Shown here in pieces: positions 31,099 to 38,831 of a stretch of 38,925 nt of DNA. Where the stretch lies: positions 1-38,925 of the forward strand of contig CAAFQM010000330.1 in the NCBI GenBank assembly GCA_900765105.1. Reading direction: 5' to 3'. The stretch comes from an uncultured Faecalibacterium sp. GTDB taxonomy: Bacteria > Bacillota > Clostridia > Oscillospirales > Ruminococcaceae. A program made the position numbers and the translations under genes. Numbering within the stretch: the stretch's first letter is position 1; each line of letters opens with the position of its first letter. The notes under the pieces were generated by a model. The model searched no databases and was not told where the DNA came from. It saw nothing but the letters and a program-made list of their open reading frames with translations.

Positions 31099-34000
31099 AT
31101 GAAGTATACACCCTCGACAGAATCGATCCCCCAGAGCAGTCGCAGAGCAGTTAACGAAAAGCTCCTGTACCTGATCGACAACAACTGCTGCGAAGCGTAT
31201 GGTATCACGAAGCAGGATATTTTTCAGGGTTATACAGGGGATGGAGGCCTGCACGGGCTTTCCCGGAAGAACTATCGGAGCTACCATACATACAGTGAGG
31301 CAAAAAAAGAACTGGAAAACGGCCAGTTCTTTACACCGCCCGCCCTGTGTCAATTCGTAGTTGACTGTCTTCAGCTAGAAAGGGATGATCTGGTGGCGGA
31401 TCTCACCTGTGGGATGGGGAACTTCTTCAACGTAATGCCGGTGGAAGCCAATGTCTATGGCTGTGAATTGGACACCAAGGCATTCAAGGTGGCGTCATAT
31501 CTTTATCCGGAGGCCAATCTGGTTAATAAGGATATTCGCAATTATATGCCGCAGGTACGCTTTGATTATGTGGTAGGCAACCCGCCCTTCAACCTGCAAT
31601 GGATGGCTGAGAATGGAAAGGAGTATCTATCGCAACTCTACTATTGCTTGAAGGCTGCCCAATTCTTGAAGCCGTTGGGGATCCTGGCTTTGATCGTACC
31701 CAACTCATTTCTGGCCGACTCGTTTTCGGACAGCTCAATGATTCGGAAGATGGAGGCACAATTCCGGTTTCTTGGTCAGATCCTGTTGCCGGATGATACC
31801 TTTGCGCAGATGGGTGTTTCGCACTTCCCAATAAAGCTGCAGTTCTGGCAGAAGAAGGGCGTGGATTCCGAAACACCGGCTCGCTATCACACAGGAATGG
31901 ATAACGATCTTTCCGGCGGCATCTATGCTGGTGCAGCACAAGCGATCCACATGTCGCTGCTGCAAATGCCAAAGGCCATGCTGAAGGAAAATCGCGCCAA
32001 GATCCTGCGGGAACTGGCAAAGGAGCGTCAAACCTCCGCATCGTTTACTTATACGGTAGAGAAGATGCTGTACCAAATCAGGATACATCCGTCCCTGAAG
32101 GATCGGTATGCCCAATGCTGCGCGTATCTGCATCGATTCTATACGGAGACACAGCCGCCAGAGATGCGATATGAGGAATGGTGCAAACGGCGGTTGACCG
32201 AGGCGAAGGTACTGCATTATCTTCGTCAGACACTCAGACGTCAGAACCGGCAGCCGGAACGTGATGAGATCCACCTTGTCAAGCGGGATTATTCATTCGC
32301 CTATAAAGGGTATAGTGCCGCAGTGCGACGCCGCATGAGTGAAGAGCTGCGCCAACCTATCCCGGTCTGTGAAGCAGTGCTGCGCGGTGAAACACTCCCT
32401 GGTTACGAACGGCTGCTGCGTAAAAAGCGGCATGAATACCTGATCCAGAGCCAGCCTTTTCAGGAAATGACCCCGGACACGGGAATTGGGAAATGGTTGG
32501 ATGATTTCTGGTTATGGGATGCTGAGAACGAGGAGGAGATCCTGCTGAACGATACCCAACTCCACGACCTGAATCTTGCTCTGCAAAAGCGCTATACGCT
32601 GCTGCAATGGGAACAGGGTTCCGGTAAGACGCTGGCTGGCATTGCCTATGGGAAATACCGCATGGACAGACAAGGGTATCGTAACACCTGGGTCATTTCA
32701 TCGGCCATCTCTATCCGCAATAACTGGAATGTGGTGCTGCCCAACTATGACGTGTCGTATGTGTTCGTGGAACGGCTGAGGGATCTGGAGCGGATCAAGC
32801 CCGGCGACTTTGTGCTGATGACCTTTAATGCGCTGTGCAAGTATCGCAAGCAGATCAAAAAATGGCTGAAGATCCATAGCCGCAAGACCTGCCTTGTACT
32901 GGATGAAAGCGATGAGATATGCAATCCGTACAGCAGCCGTGCCAAGGCGGTGCTGTCCTGCTTCAGACGATGCCAATCAAAGCTGCTGACCACAGGAACC
33001 AGTACCCGGAACAACATCTCTGAGTTCGCACCGCAGATGGAATTACTTTATAACAATTCCATCAATATGCTATCCTGCTGCCACACCATCTATCACTATG
33101 ATAAGGACGGCACGGCGACACGAGAGACTAACCCGTGGTACGGTCAACCGATCCCGGCCTATCGTCGTGGCTACACGCTGTTTGCCAATTCACATCTGCC
33201 GGAGAAAATCACCGTATTTGGTGTCGGGCAGCGCACACAGGACATCTACAATGCAGATATTCTGCGTGATATCCTCGCCAAGACAGTGATCACCCGTACC
33301 TTTGAGGAGGTCACTGGGAAGGACATCAAACGTATCCATCAGGAGCCCATTCCGTTTTCAGCGGAGGAGAAGGCCGTATGGGTACAGGCGGTCAAGGAGT
33401 TCCATACCATGCGCCAAAAATATTTCACCTCAACGAATAACGCGAGGAAAGATGCCATGCTGCGGATCATCCAGCAGATCACGCTTTTGCTGCGGATCAG
33501 TGCCGCGCCTAATACGGTTTCGGAGTATAGCGGCGAGCTTCCCGGGAAGCTGCGGAGAACGATCCAGCTTACCGGCAGCTGGGCAGAAGAGATCGTGGCC
33601 ATAGGCGTCCGCCATACCGTGGTGCTGGACGCCTATGCGGCAGCCCTGCGGGAAGCGTTTCCCAACCGGCCACTTTTCATTGTGACCGGCGCGACGACTA
33701 CCTTTGCGAAACGCAGGGCATTACGGCAAACACTCCGCGAGAGCGGAAACGGCATCCTGCTGTGTACGCAGCAGAGCTTGCCCAGTTCAGTCAACTTTGA
33801 GTTCGTCAACAAAGTCATCATCCCGGAGTTGCACTATAACAACTCCCGCATGAGCCAGTTTTACATGCGCTTCATCCGCTTTAATTCCGTTGACTGGAAG
33901 GACATCTATTTCCTGACCTATGCACAGAGCATTGAGTCCAACCTGATGCAGATGATATTGGCAAAAGAGAAGCTCAATCTCTTCATGAAGGGCGACGAAG

Positions 34001-34125
34001 CAGATATGGATGATATTTACGAACGATTTGGAGTGGACTACGATCTCACATCGCTGCTGTTATACCGCGACATAGATGAAGACGGCCGTTTCAGCATTCG
34101 CTGGGGCGAACAGGAAATTGCGTAA
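31099..34125 (+). CDS. N6-adenine DNA methyltransferase fused to SNF2-type helicase
   Basis: 1008 aa; ATG after GAGGTGTCGTC. The N-terminal half is an N6 methyltransferase: GQFFTPP (75-81), motif I DLTCGMG (101-107), catalytic NPPF (161-164). The C-terminal half is a superfamily 2 SNF2-like helicase: QWEQGSGKT with Walker A ending at Thr511, DESD (602-605), TTGTSTRNN after it, and a late SRMSQFYMRFIRF motif. Large MTase-helicase fusions are common on clostridial conjugative elements and are thought to protect incoming DNA from restriction or to aid replication. No endonuclease motif is visible. The domain calls are secure; the role is inference. Confidence 0.92.
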   Translation: MKYTPSTESIPQSSRRAVNEKLLYLIDNNCCEAYGITKQDIFQGYTGDGGLHGLSRKNYRSYHTYSEAKKELENGQFFTPPALCQFVVDCLQLERDDLVADLTCGMGNFFNVMPVEANVYGCELDTKAFKVASYLYPEANLVNKDIRNYMPQVRFDYVVGNPPFNLQWMAENGKEYLSQLYYCLKAAQFLKPLGILALIVPNSFLADSFSDSSMIRKMEAQFRFLGQILLPDDTFAQMGVSHFPIKLQFWQKKGVDSETPARYHTGMDNDLSGGIYAGAAQAIHMSLLQMPKAMLKENRAKILRELAKERQTSASFTYTVEKMLYQIRIHPSLKDRYAQCCAYLHRFYTETQPPEMRYEEWCKRRLTEAKVLHYLRQTLRRQNRQPERDEIHLVKRDYSFAYKGYSAAVRRRMSEELRQPIPVCEAVLRGETLPGYERLLRKKRHEYLIQSQPFQEMTPDTGIGKWLDDFWLWDAENEEEILLNDTQLHDLNLALQKRYTLLQWEQGSGKTLAGIAYGKYRMDRQGYRNTWVISSAISIRNNWNVVLPNYDVSYVFVERLRDLERIKPGDFVLMTFNALCKYRKQIKKWLKIHSRKTCLVLDESDEICNPYSSRAKAVLSCFRRCQSKLLTTGTSTRNNISEFAPQMELLYNNSINMLSCCHTIYHYDKDGTATRETNPWYGQPIPAYRRGYTLFANSHLPEKITVFGVGQRTQDIYNADILRDILAKTVITRTFEEVTGKDIKRIHQEPIPFSAEEKAVWVQAVKEFHTMRQKYFTSTNNARKDAMLRIIQQITLLLRISAAPNTVSEYSGELPGKLRRTIQLTGSWAEEIVAIGVRHTVVLDAYAAALREAFPNRPLFIVTGATTTFAKRRALRQTLRESGNGILLCTQQSLPSSVNFEFVNKVIIPELHYNNSRMSQFYMRFIRFNSVDWKDIYFLTYAQSIESNLMQMILAKEKLNLFMKGDEADMDDIYERFGVDYDLTSLLLYRDIDEDGRFSIRWGEQEIA

Positions 34126-34140
34126 AGGAGGTATCGAGCA

Positions 34141-34362
34141 TTGAGGCAAAGAGAAACCAAGGCGGTGCGGTTCGTGCGTGTGGCTGAACAGCGCACACAA
34201 CGTGCCGTAGACGCTATCCATTCGCTTTCTAATTGTGCAAGCCGCGTGTGTTACGATTACACGCCGGAACAGGTAGAACAGATCATAGCGGCACTGGAGG
34301 TGGAAGTAAGACGCCTGCAAAGTGCATTTACGGGCGAAAACCGCTTTACACTGCGCCCATAA
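34141..34362 (+). CDS. Small conserved-type protein, TTG start
   Basis: 73 aa. TTG 34141 is nine bases after AAAGGAGG (34124-34131), which decides the start. Basic N-terminus (RQRETKAVRFVRVAEQRTQR), then a helix pair (YTPEQVEQIIAALEVEVRRL). I recall close look-alikes next to helicase genes of clostridial conjugative elements. Probably a small partner of the methyltransferase-helicase; function unknown. Confidence 0.75.
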   Translation: MRQRETKAVRFVRVAEQRTQRAVDAIHSLSNCASRVCYDYTPEQVEQIIAALEVEVRRLQSAFTGENRFTLRP

Positions 34363-34366
34363 GTCA

Positions 34367-34393
34367 GAGGCCCCGGATGATTTCCGGGGCCTC
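34367..34393. terminator. Perfect hairpin between the small gene and the next
   Basis: GAGGCCCCGGA (34367-34377) pairs perfectly with TCCGGGGCCTC (34383-34393). Only AAATATA follows, so it is a weak terminator or an mRNA-end structure; the next ribosome site is at 34409. Confidence 0.6.
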
Positions 34394-34420
34394 AAATATA
34401 AGTCAATAAGGAGTATACAC

Positions 34421-34987
34421 ATGAAAAGACAATCTGCCCCGCAGGAGTATACCTGTCGGAATTGCCCGGAGCGGTATTACCATGCGATCCTCGCGCCCCA
34501 GAAGTCAAAGGGACTCATGATGCACTTTGGCGAAAGCTATTGCACCCTGCCGAAGAGAGCCAGGCATCTTAAAAGCCGTGATCTGAACAGACGGGCACCG
34601 GAATGGTGCCCGAAGCGGAAAGTGCCGAACACGCTGCGGATCTACTATTACCGCAGCTCGGAAACGTATATGTTGGACAATGTGCTGCATCAGGGCTTTG
34701 CATTCACACCGCTGCCCACGGCAAGCCGCTATGCAATGGCATATGAGGGAACTTCCACACTCTCCCCGCGGGAGTTTTGGCTAAAGCTGCTCACACAGAA
34801 GGATACGGAGCTGTTAGGCATAGAGGTCAAAGTCAAGTCCGTAGTAGAGATTGACGATGGGCTTGCCCCGTGCTTTTTCTTCAAAACGGAAGAAGGCTAT
34901 ACGCGCTGTCAGTGCTTCGATGCTGATCGCGCACGCACCAACCGCATGGAAGGCTGGGAGGAATATAATCAGGAGGACATAAAATGA
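34421..34987 (+). CDS. Putative zinc-binding hypothetical protein
   Basis: 188 aa from ATG 34421 (SD AATAAGGAGTATACAC). The N-terminal 60 residues have CRNCPERYYH and a later PEWCPKRK, a possible zinc site. The rest is alpha/beta (NTLRIYYYRSSETYMLDNVL, ELLGIEVKVKSVVEIDDG). No family recognised. It overlaps the next gene by four bases (ATGA), so the two are probably co-translated. Confidence 0.6.
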   Translation: MKRQSAPQEYTCRNCPERYYHAILAPQKSKGLMMHFGESYCTLPKRARHLKSRDLNRRAPEWCPKRKVPNTLRIYYYRSSETYMLDNVLHQGFAFTPLPTASRYAMAYEGTSTLSPREFWLKLLTQKDTELLGIEVKVKSVVEIDDGLAPCFFFKTEEGYTRCQCFDADRARTNRMEGWEEYNQEDIK

Positions 34988-35625
34988 TCATCAACCAAGA
35001 GGGTATGCGCTATACATACAACGGCATGACCTACACTGTCGGTGCCGCTGTCATGGCAACAGAGGCAAGTGAATATCGTGGACTTTATGGCACCATCACG
35101 GAGATCCGTGACGGATCTGACCGAGAGACAGAAAATGATACGCCTGACATCTATTGCTGTTTTGAACCGCCTCTGTTTCAAGAGGAGATCCGGGAGCTGG
35201 AGCGACGCTTCGCAGAGCTATATCAATCGCCTAAGAAGCTCGACGAGATCACGCTGGATATGGTTATCATGGCACCGGAGATGGTTCGGGTGATCTCGCC
35301 TGACCCAAGGGAGTGTAAGGCCTGCGAGCTTTACCTGCTTACCACACACTGCACGACGAATCTGGATTCCAGCAGCTTCACTGAGCTATACGCCGACTAC
35401 GATGCCGGACGTTTTGCCCTACTGCAAAGTGTCCGGGAGGAACAACAGGATGGCTGCGTAAAGGATTGGGCAGATAGGGACGTACTGGAAGAAGAATATG
35501 GCATTGACCGCTATGAGGCATGGTATCGTGATGAATACTTCGAGAATCATTTCGTCATATCGCTTGAAAAGCTGTCCCTCATGCTGCCGCCAGATTTTAT
35601 AGAAAATCCGATAAGTTATAATTGA
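34984..35625 (+). CDS. Acidic hypothetical protein of the element
   Basis: 213 aa, ATG overlapping the previous stop. Acidic and soluble. The N-terminal 90 residues look like a small beta-barrel (MRYTYNGMTYTVGAAVMAT, EYRGLYGTITEIRDG) with a long charged helix after it (EEIRELERRFAELYQ). The last part, IDRYEAWYRDEYFENHFVIS, is helical. The opening resembles proteins found in many clostridial conjugative elements, but I know no function. It ends the unit; a new promoter begins in its last codons. Confidence 0.6.
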   Translation: MIINQEGMRYTYNGMTYTVGAAVMATEASEYRGLYGTITEIRDGSDRETENDTPDIYCCFEPPLFQEEIRELERRFAELYQSPKKLDEITLDMVIMAPEMVRVISPDPRECKACELYLLTTHCTTNLDSSSFTELYADYDAGRFALLQSVREEQQDGCVKDWADRDVLEEEYGIDRYEAWYRDEYFENHFVISLEKLSLMLPPDFIENPISYN

Positions 35626-35649
35626 AATTATTATAATTTGCGGTATAAT
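35622..35649 (+). promoter_or_regulatory. Promoter of the DUF234-type ATPase
   Basis: TTGAAA (35622-35627), 16-bp spacer, TATAAT (35644-35649). The start codon is 23 bp after the -10, so the leader is very short. Confidence 0.75.
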
Positions 35650-35671
35650 ACTTTATGGAGGCGGTGAGCTT

Positions 35672-37072
35672 ATGAAGCAATTTGTTGATCGGCAGCAGGA
35701 GATGGAGACGCTGCAAAGTGAGTATGAGCGGAACGGCAGCGCACTTGTCGTACTGTATGGACGCCGGCGAGTGGGAAAGACTACGCTGATATCCGAGTTT
35801 ATTCGGGATAAAAACGCCCTGTTTTTCCTTGCAAGTGAAGAGTCCGAAGCCCAAAACCGAGCGGCATTCAAAGAGAAAGCGGCAGAATTCATTGATAGTG
35901 ATCTTCTGCGTAATGCAGACGTCAAAAGCTGGGACGTGATATTCAAAGCAATCATGGATGCCAAGCATGACAGCAAGCCCGTTATCGTACTGGATGAATT
36001 TCAGTATCTGGGCAAGGCAGAGCCTGCATTTCCTTCCATATTCCAACGGATATGGGAAGAAATACTAAAGAAGCAGTCTGTTATGGTCATCCTTTGCGGC
36101 TCCCTGATCTCCATGATGGAGTCCCAGACACTTGCCTACGGCAGCCCTTTATACGGAAGGCGAACCGCGCAGATCCGGCTCAAGCAGATCCCATTTGCCT
36201 ATTACCATGAGTTTTTCCCTGGCAAAACCCGCAGAGAGCTCATTGAGCTATACTCTGTTACAGGCGGTGTCCCCAAGTATATCGAGTTATTTTCGGAGAG
36301 TAGCGATATCTATCGTGCTATCCAGAAATGCGTACTGAACCGCTCCGGCTATCTCTATGATGAACCGCATTTTTTGCTGCAGCAGGAGGTCAGTGAAGTC
36401 GGCAGTTACTTTTCCATTATCAAGGCGATCGCGGCTGGAAACCACAAGATTTCCGCGATTGCCGCTGTGTTGGAGGTCAAGTCAACGAACCTGACCAAGT
36501 ACCTGAAGACCTTGATGGATCTGGATATTCTGGAACGAAGGGTGCCTGTCACAGAGGAAAATCCCGAGAAGAGCAAGCGCGGCCTTTACAAGATCAAGGA
36601 TAACTATCTGCGGTTTTGGTTCGCATTTATCTATCCCAATATGAGCTTTATCGAAAGCGGGCATAGCGGTATCGTGATGGATAAGATCCGCAAGGGCCTC
36701 ACCACCAGCCACATTGGCTTCGTATATGAGGACATCTGCCAGGAGCGGATGTGGGAATTGAATGTCAATAACGCATGGCCGTTCCAGTTCTCCAAACTGG
36801 GTGGGTATTGGGATGCCAAGAATGAGATCGACATTGCAGCTCTTGATCCGGAGGGCAAGAACCTGATCCTGGGAGAGTGCAAGTACTGGAAAGATCCAGT
36901 TGGTCTTAATGTCCTTCATGCGTTGGAAGCTAAGGCCTGCGATGTCGCATGGGAGCGGGATCGGCGAAAAGTGTGGTACGTCCTGTTCAGCATCTCCGGC
37001 TTCTCGGATGAGCTACGCAATCATGCCGCAACACGGGACGATCTTCTTCTGATTGATGACAGAGGAAGATAG
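35672..37072 (+). CDS. AAA ATPase with DUF234-type C-terminus
   Basis: 466 aa; ATG after TATGGAGGCGGTGAGCTT. P-loop YGRRRVGKTTLI (about 29-40), Walker B PVIVLDEFQYL (about 105-115), arginine-rich sensor region PLYGRRTAQIRL. The middle has a winged helix (ISAIAAVLEVKSTNLTKYLK). The C-terminus has a nuclease-fold-like DUF234 segment (WDAKNEIDIAALDPEGKNLI, LGECKYW) with E/D-ECK residues as in restriction-type nucleases. Such ATPases are common as single genes in Clostridia and archaea; the role is unclear. It has its own promoter and terminator, so it is an independent cargo gene. Confidence 0.88.
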   Translation: MKQFVDRQQEMETLQSEYERNGSALVVLYGRRRVGKTTLISEFIRDKNALFFLASEESEAQNRAAFKEKAAEFIDSDLLRNADVKSWDVIFKAIMDAKHDSKPVIVLDEFQYLGKAEPAFPSIFQRIWEEILKKQSVMVILCGSLISMMESQTLAYGSPLYGRRTAQIRLKQIPFAYYHEFFPGKTRRELIELYSVTGGVPKYIELFSESSDIYRAIQKCVLNRSGYLYDEPHFLLQQEVSEVGSYFSIIKAIAAGNHKISAIAAVLEVKSTNLTKYLKTLMDLDILERRVPVTEENPEKSKRGLYKIKDNYLRFWFAFIYPNMSFIESGHSGIVMDKIRKGLTTSHIGFVYEDICQERMWELNVNNAWPFQFSKLGGYWDAKNEIDIAALDPEGKNLILGECKYWKDPVGLNVLHALEAKACDVAWERDRRKVWYVLFSISGFSDELRNHAATRDDLLLIDDRGR

Positions 37073-37154
37073 CTGATCGACCAGCCGGTTCAATATCTTC
37101 AATGCGCTCCAAAATTCTTTGAAGGAATTAAAGAAGTTCTGACAAATGTGTATA

Positions 37155-37189
37155 AAACAGACGTGGAGATTTCCACGTCTGTTTTTTTC
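37155..37189 (+). terminator. Terminator after the ATPase gene
   Basis: ACAGACGTGGA (37158-37168) pairs perfectly with TCCACGTCTGT (37173-37183), followed by seven Ts. It separates the ATPase from the segregation cassette. Confidence 0.9.
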
Positions 37190-37200
37190 CTATCTGTTGC

Positions 37201-37240
37201 AGTAATGCGTATTAAAGTCGTATAAACACAGTATAAACAC
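37201..37240 (-). repeat. parC-like 11-bp iterons before parM
   Basis: On the minus strand three units beginning TACT or TACG are spaced exactly 11 bp apart (CGTA or AGTA on the + strand at 37208, 37219 and 37230). The sequence TTAATACGCATTAC (minus strand, 37202-37215) is identical to 7269-7282. An iteron array directly before a parM-parR operon is where ParR-binding parC lies in known type II systems. Confidence 0.7.
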
Positions 37241-37257
37241 AAAAAGGAGCTGATTCT

Positions 37258-38181
37258 ATGTTAGTCTGCGTAGACCACGGAAATAAACAAATTAAAACAG
37301 CCAGTAGGGTATTTACATCCGGACTGGTAGAGAGCGATACCCGTCCCCCTTTCGGTGACAACATCCTATTTTATCGGGGAAAATACTACACGCTCTCCGA
37401 CCAGCGAATCCCCTATACCCGGGATAAAACAGAGGACGACCGATTTTTTATCCTGACGTTGTTCGCCATCGCTTACGAGATCAACACGGCGGGCCAGTAT
37501 GTCCCGGATCGGCTGATGAACATTCAGCTTGCCGTTGGGCTGCCGCCTGCGCATTATGGAACGCAGTATAAACGCTTTGCCCAGTATTTTCTGAACCGCG
37601 GTGTGATCGGGTTTGAATTCAATGGGAGGAAATACTCCATCTGCATCACGGAGGCGGTCTGCTTCCCACAGGCGCTGGCCGCTACGGCTCCGGTGTTCAA
37701 GCGGCTCCAGCTCGGCACGGTTGCCAAGGCCACTGTGATCGACATAGGCGGTTTTACTGCCGATTACCTCTCCCTGCGCTATGGCGCAGCAGACTGGGCT
37801 TCCTGCGATTCGCTGGAAAACGGCGTCATTACGCTCTATAACCGATTGCTATCCAAGATTCGTGCCGACCATGATCTGCTGCTGGAGGAAACGGACATTG
37901 ACTCCATTCTCACAGGTTGCAGTACAGAGTACGGCAGTGAGATCCAAACGCTGGTAGAGCGCGGCGCGGAGTCCTTCGTGGCGGACCTTTTCCGTACTCT
38001 GCGGGAGCGGAAGATCGAGCTGCGTACCGGCAAGGTTATTTTTGTAGGCGGCGGCTCTCTGCTGCTTCGGAAACAGATCGAAAAGTCCGGTAAGGTCGGT
38101 ACAGCCATCTTTGTGGAGGAGATCGGCGCCAACGCTGCCGGGTACGGTCTCTTGTATGCGGCTACGAAGACGAGTAGGTGA
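37258..38181 (+). CDS. parM: ParM/StbA-like actin-type segregation ATPase
   Basis: 307 aa; ATG after AAAAGGAGCTGATTCT. It has the actin-fold nucleotide motifs: VDHGNKQIK near the start (phosphate 1), VIDIGGFTADY at about 160-170 (phosphate 2) and FVGGGS at 262-267 (adenosine site). ParM proteins form filaments that push plasmid copies apart when capped by ParR bound to parC. The gene is slightly shorter than R1 ParM (about 320). The start overlaps nothing upstream, and the iterons lie just before it. It shares a stop/start junction with the parR-like gene. Confidence 0.88.
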   Translation: MLVCVDHGNKQIKTASRVFTSGLVESDTRPPFGDNILFYRGKYYTLSDQRIPYTRDKTEDDRFFILTLFAIAYEINTAGQYVPDRLMNIQLAVGLPPAHYGTQYKRFAQYFLNRGVIGFEFNGRKYSICITEAVCFPQALAATAPVFKRLQLGTVAKATVIDIGGFTADYLSLRYGAADWASCDSLENGVITLYNRLLSKIRADHDLLLEETDIDSILTGCSTEYGSEIQTLVERGAESFVADLFRTLRERKIELRTGKVIFVGGGSLLLRKQIEKSGKVGTAIFVEEIGANAAGYGLLYAATKTSR

Positions 38182-38186
38182 TCCAT

Positions 38187-38573
38187 ATGGGCGAAAAGAA
38201 GGATTCCTTCAGATTTACCGTCCAATTCAATGCCGGTGACCCAAGCCACCAGCAGGTAGCCGCGATCTTGAACGAGCAGGGTCGGCGCAAGGCACAGTTC
38301 CTGGTCAACGCCGTGACCCACTATATGAATTGCCCGGAAACACCGGAGGCCGCGGCTGCGCCAAGGATAGACCGGCAAACAGTGGAGCAACTGGTTCGTG
38401 AGATACTGTCCAATATGCACCCGGAACCCGTACCCGCAGCGGGCGAGGATATGCCCTGCGGTGATCCGGCTATTACGGCCGCTGAAGGCATCCCCTTCGA
38501 TGCCGCGGCCATGCTGGGAGAAGATGGTTTCCATTCGCTCATGGACTCATTGGCTGCAATACAAAAGCCGTGA
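38187..38573 (+). CDS. ParR-like DNA-binding adaptor
   Basis: 128 aa from ATG 38187 (AGGTGATCCAT before it); GTG 38178 overlaps the parM stop and is a possible alternative start. Residues about 1-55 look like a ribbon-helix-helix (SFRFTVQFNAGDPSHQQVAA, then NEQGRRKAQFLVNAVTHY), the fold of ParR. The rest is acidic and disordered, with a C-terminal helix (EDGFHSLMDSLAAIQ) that could contact ParM. Position and fold make ParR the best call; sequence identity in this family is always low. Confidence 0.7.
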   Translation: MGEKKDSFRFTVQFNAGDPSHQQVAAILNEQGRRKAQFLVNAVTHYMNCPETPEAAAAPRIDRQTVEQLVREILSNMHPEPVPAAGEDMPCGDPAITAAEGIPFDAAAMLGEDGFHSLMDSLAAIQKP

Positions 38574-38620
38574 AAGCGGCAGGTGATCATATAGAGCATA
38601 CTTCGGCATACATAAATTGC

Positions 38621-38659
38621 CAGGAGCCAGACTGCGCGTATTACGCAGCCTGGCTCCTG
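38621..38659. repeat. Large hairpin after parR
   Basis: CAGGAGCCAG (38621-38630) and CTGCG (38632-38636) pair with CGCAG (38644-38648) and CTGGCTCCTG (38650-38659), with one A/C mismatch. No T-tract follows. It likely ends the cassette transcript or protects its end. Confidence 0.75.
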
Positions 38660-38742
38660 ACCTGTAAGGAGACAATGGTCGAAAGTAAGCCAGCACTTTC
38701 AGACCGGTAGAAATCGCCGCTCCCGCATGATATGATAAATTT

Positions 38743-38756
38743 GGAAAAATTTTTCC
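38743..38756. repeat. 14-bp perfect palindrome before the last sigma-like gene
   Basis: GGAAAAATTTTTCC, within AT-rich sequence about 75 bp upstream of the gene at 38832. It is similar in form to the palindrome at 22702-22719. Possible operator or bent DNA at a promoter; TATATAAG near 38790 might belong to a -10. Confidence 0.4.
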
Positions 38757-38831
38757 TGTCCACGCAATGAATGGTTATTTTTGTTGTCTATATAAGTGAA
38801 AGGCCTTTACGCAGAAAGAAAGGAGGGCGCA

